Assembly (NCBI GenBank): GCA_046760705.1
Contig: JBHIER010000147.1
Location: forward strand, 1 to 7,727
Source: JBHIER01 sp046760705 [NCBI: bacterium]
GTDB taxonomy: Bacteria; JBHIER01; G020348925
DNA: 7,727 nt
Direction: 5' to 3'
The notes under the pieces are model-generated. The model was given only the letters and a program-made list of their open reading frames with translations, ran no database searches and had not been told where the DNA came from. Position numbers and translations under genes: made by a program. This document shows, in pieces, positions 1 to 5,794 of the stretch. Position 1 is the stretch's first letter, and each line of letters opens with the position of its first letter.

Positions 1-1175
1 AATACCACGGTCTTGGGATGAACCGGCTTATCCAGGAAGCTGGAGGCAACGGATATGGTAATTCCCAGATCCATCGCAGGCTCATCCACCTTTATCCCAC
101 CAGCCACGTTCAAAAAGATGTCCTGGTTATACAATTTGAATCCCATCCTCTTCTCCAAAACAGCCACCAGGAGTGCGAGACGGTTGTAATCGACCCCTAT
201 GGCCGTCCTGCGGGGAATGGCCAAACTTGTTGAGGTAACAAGGGCCTGAATTTCCACCAGGATGGGGCGAGTTCCCTCCATGGATGGAACCACCGCGGAG
301 CCCGAGACGTTTTCGGGCCTTTCCGACAGGAAGATCTCCGAAGGACTAAGAACCTCTTCCAGGCCGGACTCCTTCATCTCGAATACTCCGATCTCGTTCG
401 TGGGCCCAAATCTATTCTTCACCGCCCGCAGGATTCGATACGGATGGCTTGCTCCTCCCTCGAAATAGAGAACCGTGTCCACCATGTGTTCTACCACCCG
501 GGGACCCGCTATGGCCCCCTCTTTTGTGACATGGCCGATGAGGAAGATGGGGATTCCCGTGCCTTTGGCGAGCTGCATCAATCGAGCCGATGAATCCCGG
601 ACCTGACTGATGGATCCAGGAGCCGACTGGAGCTCTAGTGTAAAGATGGCCTGGATGGAATCGATGATGAGGACAGAGGGTCTGAGTTTCTGGATTTCTT
701 TGAAGATATCCTCGAGAGAAGTCTCTGAAAGGACCAACAGATTGGAGCCGTGAATTCCCAGCCTCCCTCCCCGGATCTTGGTTTGCCTCGGTGATTCCTC
801 ACCGGACACGTACAAGACCTTTAAATCCTGCCGGGAGAGCCGATCCGATACCTGAAGGAGAAGGGTGGATTTCCCGATACCCGGATCCCCCCCGATCAGA
901 ATGATGGATCCCGAGACAATCCCCCCACCCAAGACCCGATCGAATTCCTCTATGCGGGTCTTTAACCTCTCTCCTTCTTCGGCCTCTATTTCCGTGATGG
1001 GCTTTGGAGGTTGATCAGCCGACAAACCCCAGCCTTCCCGCTTGGCTTCCGGCGCTTCGACGAGCTGCTCTTCCACCAGGCTGTTCCACGTGGCACAGTC
1101 CGGACACCTCCCGAGCCACTTGGGGGTCCGGTAGCCGCAGGATTGGCAAACGAATTGAGTCTTCACCCTGGCCAT
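1..1175 (-). CDS. radA: DNA repair protein RadA (Sms), 3'-truncated by window edge
   Basis: RadA is a RecA-like ATPase that promotes branch migration of recombination intermediates in the cytoplasm. I translated 391 codons without a stop from ATG at 1175 to the window edge. The N-terminal zinc finger is intact (C10, C13, C24, C27, in CQSCGYRTPKWLGRCPDC). The Walker A is GGDPGIGKST at residues 95-104, Walker B is LIIDS with D172, and the RadA hallmark KNRFG is at 253-257. The Lon-protease-like C-terminal domain follows (RRTAIGVDYNRLALL, then NVAGGMKVDEPAMDLG) and ends at HPKTVV. The E. coli protein is about 460 residues, so roughly 70 are missing off the window, not by mutation. The start is supported by GGAG six bases upstream (1182-1185) and by the zinc finger lying at the usual distance. 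It lies 97 bp downstream of the TIM-barrel gene on the same strand. Identification is firm. Confidence 0.97.
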   Translation of the reverse strand, partial: MARVKTQFVCQSCGYRTPKWLGRCPDCATWNSLVEEQLVEAPEAKREGWGLSADQPPKPITEIEAEEGERLKTRIEEFDRVLGGGIVSGSIILIGGDPGIGKSTLLLQVSDRLSRQDLKVLYVSGEESPRQTKIRGGRLGIHGSNLLVLSETSLEDIFKEIQKLRPSVLIIDSIQAIFTLELQSAPGSISQVRDSSARLMQLAKGTGIPIFLIGHVTKEGAIAGPRVVEHMVDTVLYFEGGASHPYRILRAVKNRFGPTNEIGVFEMKESGLEEVLSPSEIFLSERPENVSGSAVVPSMEGTRPILVEIQALVTSTSLAIPRRTAIGVDYNRLALLVAVLEKRMGFKLYNQDIFLNVAGGIKVDEPAMDLGITISVASSFLDKPVHPKTVV

Positions 1176-1203
1176 GAACTACTCCATCCGCCGGGCCGAA
1201 TGA

Positions 1204-1232
1204 ATGGTAACAGGAGCCATAGCTCTTGTCAA
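1204..1232 (-). promoter_or_regulatory. Candidate sigma-70 promoter for radA
   Basis: Read on the minus strand, TTGACA (1232-1227) is followed after exactly 17 bp by TACCAT (1209-1204), a 4/6 match to the -10 consensus. Initiation would fall near 1197, giving a leader of about 22 nt that contains the radA ribosome site GGAG at 1185-1182. It sits in the 97-bp gap after the TIM-barrel gene, so radA could be transcribed alone as well as by read-through. This is pattern matching only. Confidence 0.45.
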
Positions 1233-1272
1233 ACCCAGACTTTCCAACTCCTCTCGGGGTATCCTGAGGGCT

Positions 1273-2058
1273 TTATGTCAACTCGCCTCTTATATGAAGG
1301 GCCGCCTCCCCCAAAGCCTCCTTGATGGCTTCTTCATTCCCCGGCAGTTCCTGAGGGATAATTTCGAGGGTGATCATCTCATCATAGTTCGATTCCTTCA
1401 GGTATTCCAATAAACCCGCAAGGGGTAAGGTGCCACGGCCGGGAAGGAGGTGCTCCTCCTGGTCTTGGTAATCGCTGAAATGGATGTTCTTAACCCGCTT
1501 CGTTCGGTACAATCGGAGGAAATCCCCCTCAAAGTCCGCCTTGGCCGTTCCCATATGGGTGCAGTCGAAGGTGAAATAGAGGTTCTTCCTCTCGATAAAC
1601 CGGACCACATCCCCGGTCCTCCGCAGAATGTTCGGGTTAAACCTCAGTAGCTTTCCCCTATAGGGCATGTTCTCCATGGCGATGGCTACTTTCCTCCCTC
1701 CCAGCTCCCTTTGAAAATCCCCCACCGTGTACATCCACCGCCAAAACGTGATCTCCAGATCGAGCCATTTGGGGGGGTGAAAAGTAACCATGGGAACGGA
1801 AATCCTCTTGGCAAGCTCGATGGTCTTGAGGAGTGCTGTTATGCGATCTCCCCAGCCCGGAATGACATGGAAAGGGGCGTGGAGGACATAAATGGGGAGA
1901 ATCTGCTTCAAGTTACGTAAGAGACTATAGCCCTCATCCTGCCCGAAGTTTTCGGAAATGATGACCTCCATACCATCGTAGCCCGTCTCGCAGGCGATGT
2001 GAAAGGCTCTTTCCAATGGTAACGTATGGAGGCTTCCCGATGAGAGTAAGATCTTCAT
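1273..2058 (-). CDS. TIM-barrel protein, endonuclease IV / sugar-phosphate isomerase superfamily
   Basis: The 261-residue protein covers a complete AP_endonuc_2 (xylose-isomerase-like) barrel. Metal-ligand motifs appear in the order seen in endonuclease IV: H60 (VLHAPF), H94 (TFHPP), E129 (AMEN), D165 and H168 (FDCTHMG), H193 (NIHFSDY), H203 followed by GRG at 207-209, and E232 (TLEI). Known members are AP endonucleases (usually about 280 residues), sugar-phosphate isomerases/epimerases and inosose dehydratases, so the substrate is open. The near-complete trinuclear ligand set and the radA neighbour make a DNA-repair role possible, but this is inference. The ATG at 2058 starts directly at the first barrel strand (MKILLSSGSL). 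The upstream ribosome site is weak: GAGGA lies about 15 nt away. A poor promoter candidate (TTGACT at 2122-2117, 17 bp, ATACAC) lies upstream. No signal peptide or membrane segment is present, so it is cytoplasmic. Confidence 0.85.
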   Translation of the reverse strand: MKILLSSGSLHTLPLERAFHIACETGYDGMEVIISENFGQDEGYSLLRNLKQILPIYVLHAPFHVIPGWGDRITALLKTIELAKRISVPMVTFHPPKWLDLEITFWRWMYTVGDFQRELGGRKVAIAMENMPYRGKLLRFNPNILRRTGDVVRFIERKNLYFTFDCTHMGTAKADFEGDFLRLYRTKRVKNIHFSDYQDQEEHLLPGRGTLPLAGLLEYLKESNYDEMITLEIIPQELPGNEEAIKEALGEAALHIRGELT

Positions 2059-2167
2059 GGTTTCGTCTTATCGTCCTCTATGGTACGGTGCCCGTGTATC
2101 TGGAGAATTTAGAAATAGTCAAATAGAACAGAACGTCCCTTGCTAATGCGGCCAGCGTTCGGCAAGA

Positions 2168-2917
2168 CTATCGCGGCTTGGTTGCTGCGAATCGTAGACG
2201 TATGTAGTCGGCGAACCAAGTGCCATTGTTATCCTGAAGGTGTGGTCGGAGGGTATCTCTAATTTCTTCGAAAAACTCGAGGCGATCAGAGAGCGGAAGT
2301 GGCGCTACGAAGGACTGAGCGAAGGTTTCTAACCACCCGAGAATATCGCCCGGCAAAGGCGTTCGCCGTTCGAAGGCCCGGATGAGGTTGATCCGAAAAC
2401 CCACGGCCTCAAGGTGGCTCCGGTACTCCTGAGCGGTCGGGAAATACCAAGGGTTCAGCTGAGCGAAGTCAAGACCGCGATCTTGTAGCGCATCAGCGAT
2501 CGCGCCGCAAATGGTTTTGACGTTTCCGTGAGCTCCGAATTCGCCGACGAATCTCCCTCCTTTACGAAGTGCCCTCCAGACACCCTCGACAACCTTCTGT
2601 GACTGCTTGGCCCAGTGGAGGGCGGCATTGCTGAATACCGCATCGAACTCTTCGGTGAAGTCGAGGCTCTCCGCGTCCATAACCCGGACATCAAGACCGC
2701 GCTTCCGAGCGGCCTCGACTTGCTGGGGACTTGAGTCTACGCCAACAACGGTGGACCTGGCCGCGACGAGCGCCTCGGTAAGCCTCCCGTCGCCGCAACC
2801 AAGGTCAAGAATGCGCTCGCCAGGGCGAGGTTTGAGTAGGTTGACTACTCCAAGCCCATATTCGGCCACGAATCCGGCATTTCGCTCGTAAAGGCTTGGA
2901 TTCCAGTTTTGAGTCAT
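2168..2917 (-). CDS. Class I SAM-dependent methyltransferase
   Basis: This is a Methyltransf_11/25-type Rossmann methyltransferase of 249 residues from ATG at 2917. Motif I is LDLGCGDG (37-44). The acidic residue that binds the SAM ribose is D61 in VVGVDSS, D81 (VMDAE) would contact adenine, and motif IV is FDAVFSNAALHW (91-102), followed by the LRKGGRFVGEFG strand. The layout resembles small trans-aconitate-methyltransferase-like proteins, but the acceptor substrate cannot be read from the sequence. An in-frame GTG at 2938 would add seven residues (MTVVCFP). I prefer 2917 because family members usually start close to the W-x-P-x-L-Y-E-R segment, seen here at residues 5-11; neither start has a convincing Shine-Dalgarno. 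It lies 109 bp upstream of the TIM-barrel gene on the same strand and next to a transposase relic, which allows for acquisition by transfer. The protein is soluble and cytoplasmic. Confidence 0.88.
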   Translation of the reverse strand: MTQNWNPSLYERNAGFVAEYGLGVVNLLKPRPGERILDLGCGDGRLTEALVAARSTVVGVDSSPQQVEAARKRGLDVRVMDAESLDFTEEFDAVFSNAALHWAKQSQKVVEGVWRALRKGGRFVGEFGAHGNVKTICGAIADALQDRGLDFAQLNPWYFPTAQEYRSHLEAVGFRINLIRAFERRTPLPGDILGWLETFAQSFVAPLPLSDRLEFFEEIRDTLRPHLQDNNGTWFADYIRLRFAATKPR

Positions 2918-2952
2918 CGGGAAACAGACAACCGTCACGGTAGGACCGCCAG

Positions 2953-3274
2953 TTACCCACCAGCCCCCGCATAGATCACGGCGTAAATAGAAAAAATAGT
3001 GAACGTTGTTTCACAACCAACGTATAAGTACTTCTCGATTTCAGGCAGATCCTCAAGGTGTGCAACTCGAACGACGCCCGAAGTGATCCCGCCAAGGAAA
3101 CGGGCCACTTCCTCTCCCGGATAGCCCATCTTCCTCAGCGCCAGATGACAGAATAATCGCCGGGCCCTAGAGATCTTCTTCTTCCCGCTTCCTGAATATC
3201 TTCGTCCGATCAATCCCCCGGCCCATCACAAGGTGCAACGTTCCGGGAGCATCGAGTCTCGACTGCCTGGGCAT
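2953..3274 (-). pseudogene. Internally deleted REP-associated (Y1/IS200-like) transposase remnant
   Basis: Two frames hold the two ends of one transposase. From ATG at 3274, a 35-codon frame reads MPRQSRLDAPGTLH, continues through MGRGIDRTKIFR, and stops at 3167; this is the typical N-terminus of REP-associated tyrosine transposases. From about 3190 another frame reads KKKISRARRLFCHLALRKMG, then YPGEEVARFLG and LPEIEKYL, the usual C-terminal helix-turn-helix region; it runs on to a stop at 2953. The roughly 200-residue middle, with the His-x-His and catalytic Tyr, is absent, and the junction at about 3188-3194 is out of frame. The start still has AAGGA (3285-3281) six bases upstream. The last 20 or so residues (after about 3020) look like read-through past the family's usual end. 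No active transposase can be made. The family call rests on recognised motifs, not a database search. Confidence 0.75.
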
Positions 3275-3394
3275 AACCAATCCTTAAACTCCTTAACCTC
3301 CTATGTCAAGTCCATCCAGAAACAACGTCCCATAATTGTATACAGAGAACGCGGAGGAACTTGGGGTAAACCCTTTAACGAATTGGTCTATCCT

Positions 3395-3404
3395 ACACGG
3401 TGGT
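3395..3404. promoter_or_regulatory. Possible upstream operator half of a two-site pair
   Basis: ACACGGTGGT here is the exact reverse complement of ACCACCGTGT at 3473-3482 inside the liv promoter. Extending the alignment to 20 positions (minus strand 3407-3388 against plus strand 3470-3489) keeps 15 identities. The centres are 78 bp apart. Within itself this copy is less palindromic (ACCAC, CGT, GTAGG). It could be an auxiliary site for the same regulator. The rest of 3275-3460 shows no gene and no other clear signal. Confidence 0.4.
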
Positions 3405-3461
3405 ATCTCCTTTTTCTCCCGACCAAAGTTAAGATGCCGTAATCCAAACATTTTTTTTTAC

Positions 3462-3490
3462 TTGACATACAGACCACCGTGTGGTATAAA
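3462..3490 (+). promoter_or_regulatory. Sigma-70 promoter of the liv-type operon
   Basis: TTGACA (3462-3467, perfect -35) and TATAAA (3485-3490, 5/6 of the -10) are separated by exactly 17 bp. A run of nine T residues (3451-3459) sits just upstream and could act as an UP-like element. Initiation is expected near 3497, giving a leader of about 49 nt before the ATG at 3546. This is the best promoter in the window, and it faces the transporter genes. Confidence 0.8.
3473..3485. promoter_or_regulatory. Palindromic operator candidate inside the promoter spacer
   Basis: ACCAC, a 3-bp centre CGT, and GTGGT form a 13-bp inverted repeat. It fills the second half of the -35/-10 spacer and includes the first base of the -10 box. 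A protein bound here would block RNA polymerase, as TetR- or GntR-family repressors commonly do. No regulator gene is visible in the window, so the cognate protein is unknown. Confidence 0.5.
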
Positions 3491-3530
3491 GCAGTTCGCA
3501 AAGGGGGTTCCTATCATTAAAACATTAATC

Positions 3531-3537
3531 AAGGAGG
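3531..3537 (+). promoter_or_regulatory. Strong Shine-Dalgarno fixing the binding-protein start
   Basis: AAGGAGG is a full anti-16S match placed eight bases before the ATG at 3546. It decides against longer in-frame starts such as the TTG at 3336, which lies upstream of the promoter itself. Confidence 0.9.
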
Positions 3538-3545
3538 GTAGGCTT

Positions 3546-4790
3546 ATGAGGAGAAAACAGAGACTTCTAATCACATTGGTAGTTTGTGTGGCCGCCGTCG
3601 GCCTCGTCTTCGCGGGGTCTGCCCGGGCCAAGGTCGAGGGCGACACCATCATCATCGGGTCGGCTATCTCGTTCACGGGCAAGTACTCCACCAACGGCAT
3701 CCATGCCTCCAACGGCTACAACCTCTCCGTCAAGCGCATCAACGAGATGGGTGGCGTCAGGGTGGGTGGTAAGGCTTACAAGCTGAAGATCAAATATTAC
3801 GATGACGAATCGACACCGTTGCGTACTGCCCAGTTGCTGGAACGACTGATCAAACAAGATGGTATCAAATACGTGCTTGGCCCGTACAGTTCGGCAACGA
3901 CCAAGGCCGCAGCGCCGATAACCGAAAAGTACAAGATCCCGATGGTGGAGGCGGAGGGCGCATCACGCTCGCTGTTCACCCAGGGCTACAGGTACCTGTT
4001 CTGCGTGATCTCGACGTCGGAGCAGTACCTGGCGAGTGCAATTGCGTTGGCGGCGGAGATCGCCAAGGAGGCGGGCAAGAAGCCGGGCGATCTCAGGGTG
4101 GCGATGGTGTTCGAAAACGACCCTTTCTCCCTGGACGTCAGGGCGGGCGTTGTTGACGACGCCTCGAAGTACGGCATGAAGATCGTTATCGACGACAAGA
4201 TGCCCCGTGACCTGAGCGATATTTCGTCAACGCTGACAAAGGTTAAGGCGCTGAAGCCGGATATCTTGGTGGTCTCCGGGCACTCCAAGGGTGCGGTAAC
4301 CGCAGCACGTCAGATCAAGCAGATGAGGATCAACGTGCCGATGATCGCGGTCACCCATTGCGAGGCCGCGAAGATCATCGATAAGTTTGGCCCGGCGACA
4401 GAGGGCATTTTGTGTCCGACCCAGTGGGCGGAGACCCTGAGTTACAAGGGCAAGTACTTCGGTACGGCCGCCGATTACGACAAGACCTTTAAGGCGGCGT
4501 ACAAGGGGTACAGGAACGTGCCCTATCAGGCGGCCCAGGCCTCGGCGGCTGTGCTGGTCTGGAAAGAAGCCTATGAGCGTGCTAATAGCTTCGATACGGA
4601 GAAGCTCCGCGACGCGCTCGCCGCGACCAATCTGAAAACTTTCTACGGCACCATCAAGTTCGCCAAGGAGGGGAACAACATCGCTAAGCCGATGGTGCTT
4701 CGGCAGGTCCAGAACGGTAAGTTGAACGTAGTGGCCCCGCCCAAATGGGCCTCTCACAAGGTGGTTCACCCACGTAAGGTTGATTATTAA
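3546..4790 (+). CDS. Branched-chain-amino-acid-type ABC transporter, periplasmic solute-binding protein
   Basis: A 414-residue LivJ/LivK-like receptor (Peripla_BP_6, HAAT family) that captures ligand in the periplasm and delivers it to the LivHM channel. Residues 1-28 are a Sec signal peptide: MRRKQR, a hydrophobic core, then SARA as an AxA-type signal peptidase I site before K29. The mature protein begins with the first lobe strand (DTIIIGSAISFTGKYS). PYSSATT (113-119) matches the usual ligand-contact loop, and the second lobe has LRVAMVFENDPF (183-194). The C-terminal part (YQAAQASAAVLVWKEAYERA, then the FYGTIKF strand) is typical. The mature form has three cysteines (C153, C272, C290), an odd number for a periplasmic protein. 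C14 lies in a poor lipobox (LVVC), so a lipoprotein is unlikely. Ligand specificity cannot be inferred: close relatives bind amino acids, amides, urea or carboxylates. It is first in the operon behind a strong promoter and ribosome site, and a stable hairpin follows it. Confidence 0.93.
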   Translation: MRRKQRLLITLVVCVAAVGLVFAGSARAKVEGDTIIIGSAISFTGKYSTNGIHASNGYNLSVKRINEMGGVRVGGKAYKLKIKYYDDESTPLRTAQLLERLIKQDGIKYVLGPYSSATTKAAAPITEKYKIPMVEAEGASRSLFTQGYRYLFCVISTSEQYLASAIALAAEIAKEAGKKPGDLRVAMVFENDPFSLDVRAGVVDDASKYGMKIVIDDKMPRDLSDISSTLTKVKALKPDILVVSGHSKGAVTAARQIKQMRINVPMIAVTHCEAAKIIDKFGPATEGILCPTQWAETLSYKGKYFGTAADYDKTFKAAYKGYRNVPYQAAQASAAVLVWKEAYERANSFDTEKLRDALAATNLKTFYGTIKFAKEGNNIAKPMVLRQVQNGKLNVVAPPKWASHKVVHPRKVDY

Positions 4791-4827
4791 GAGCCAACAA
4801 CCTTGCGATTGGGCAGTATCGGGTCTA

Positions 4828-4855
4828 TCCACTCCCGCCTTCGGGCGGGGGTGGA
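4828..4855 (+). promoter_or_regulatory. Inter-cistronic C(UUCG)G hairpin without U-tract
   Basis: CCACTCCCGCC (4829-4839) pairs with GGCGGGGGTGG (4844-4854) around the tetraloop TTCG. One G-U wobble is present, and a closing T-A pair (4828/4855) makes a 12-bp stem. UUCG closed by C-G is among the most stable RNA tetraloops. No T-run follows (AGGCCTGCAC), so it is not a standard intrinsic terminator. In the 101-bp gap between the binding-protein and permease genes, it most likely blocks 3' exonucleases and/or gives partial termination, favouring high receptor output as in other binding-protein-dependent operons. Confidence 0.7.
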
Positions 4856-4891
4856 GGCCTGCACATCGGGAAAGAGCGAGTAAATCAGGCA

Positions 4892-5794
4892 ATGATCAAT
4901 AATTTAAACGTGTTGGTCGCTGCACCGATCATAAATGTGCAGCTCATCCTGGACGGAGTACTCATCGGTGCAATCTATGCTTTGGCCGCTTACGGACTCG
5001 CCCTCGTTTGGGGGGTGATGAACATCAAGAACCTTGCCCAGGGTGATTTCATGATTATGGGCGGATACATCGCCTTCGTCGTGTATAAGATGGGTATCCA
5101 CCCCATATTCGGCCTTCCTGTGGCGGCCGCTATCATGTTCGGCTTCGGCTGGGTCGTTTACCGTCTCATCATCTGCCGAATTGTCGACCGGGATATGTTC
5201 ACATCGCTGCTCGCGACCTTTGGTTTGGCCATCGCCCTGCAGCAATTGTTGAACCTGATATTCGGCTCGGAGGTCCAGACGGCCGAATCGGGTTTTGCAA
5301 TCCGCTCATTTTTCGGGGGCTTGGTCACCGTCGCGGACATTAAGCTCGTCTCCTTCGTACTCACCGCCATTTTAGCCACCATTGTCGTCACCTTTATGAA
5401 GTACAGTCGCATGGGACAGGCGATTCGGGCAACGGCCCAGGATCCCCGGGCTGCAAAGGTCTTGGGGATCGATACCGAGCGCATCTATGCCTTCACCTTT
5501 GCGCTGAATGCCGCGATCTGCAGCGCTGCCGGGGTGCTGATTTCGATGATCTGGGTAATCCAGCCATTCTTCGGCCTCGCATACTCGATCCGCTGCTTTG
5601 TCATCGTCACGGCTGCCGGGCTCGGGAACCTCCCGGGTGTCATCATTGCCGCCCTCGGGCTGGGCGTCGTCGAACAATTAGGGGGTTTCGTTTTGGGGTT
5701 GGAATTCCAGCAGGGAATCGTGGTGAGCATGCTGGTCCTTGTTTTGATGGTTCGGCAGATTCAACAAATGCGGCAACGGCAGGCCGTGGTATGA
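4892..5794 (+). CDS. livH: Branched-chain-amino-acid-type ABC transporter permease, LivH family
   Basis: A 300-residue integral inner-membrane permease, close to the roughly 308 residues of E. coli LivH. Hydrophobic segments recur through the chain, for example at 17-40, 54-66, 73-90, 104-122, 152-168, 199-222, 235-263 and 275-287. The family signature near the N-terminus is GLALVWGVMNIKNLAQGDF (35-53). The cytoplasmic EAA-like coupling loop that docks on the ATPase is RATAQDPRAAKVLGI (179-193). GLGNLPGVIIAALGLG (243-258) is the usual late motif. The ATG at 4892 has only a weak purine-rich ribosome site (AAAGAGCGAG, about 11 nt upstream), consistent with lower expression than the receptor gene. 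Its stop overlaps the next start as ATGA (5791-5794), implying translational coupling. The pair with LivM is expected to form the heterodimeric channel. The symbol is by family; substrate is not established. Confidence 0.93.
   Translation: MINNLNVLVAAPIINVQLILDGVLIGAIYALAAYGLALVWGVMNIKNLAQGDFMIMGGYIAFVVYKMGIHPIFGLPVAAAIMFGFGWVVYRLIICRIVDRDMFTSLLATFGLAIALQQLLNLIFGSEVQTAESGFAIRSFFGGLVTVADIKLVSFVLTAILATIVVTFMKYSRMGQAIRATAQDPRAAKVLGIDTERIYAFTFALNAAICSAAGVLISMIWVIQPFFGLAYSIRCFVIVTAAGLGNLPGVIIAALGLGVVEQLGGFVLGLEFQQGIVVSMLVLVLMVRQIQQMRQRQAVV

Noticed and set aside
2130-2170. Integron attC-like sequence (AGCGTTCGGC) downstream of the methyltransferase gene
   Set aside because: Only one weak core-like motif is present. 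No matching RYYYAAC / GTTRRRY pair at attC spacing was found, so a gene cassette is not supported.
2990-3030. Small hairpin (GTTGT, GAA loop, ACAAC on the minus strand) with a nearby T-run as a terminator for the transposase relic
   Set aside because: The stem is only 5 bp and the TTTTTT lies about nine bases further on, too weak and too far for an intrinsic terminator.
3281-3309. Minus-strand promoter for the transposase relic (TTGACA at 3309-3304)
   Set aside because: At 17-bp spacing the -10 would be TAAGGA (2/6) and overlaps the ribosome site. The 9-bp match of CTTGACATA with 3461-3469 is within what shared -35 boxes or chance would give.
3336-3545. In-frame upstream extension of the binding-protein gene to a TTG at 3336 (484 residues in total)
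   Set aside because: The extension covers the promoter and operator region, puts about 70 residues before an obvious signal peptide, and ignores the full AAGGAGG eight bases before the ATG at 3546.
4227-4892. 221-residue open frame on the minus strand
   Set aside because: It lies opposite the 3' half of the binding-protein gene and across the hairpin. Its composition is that of an antisense shadow, with no recognisable domain or ribosome site.
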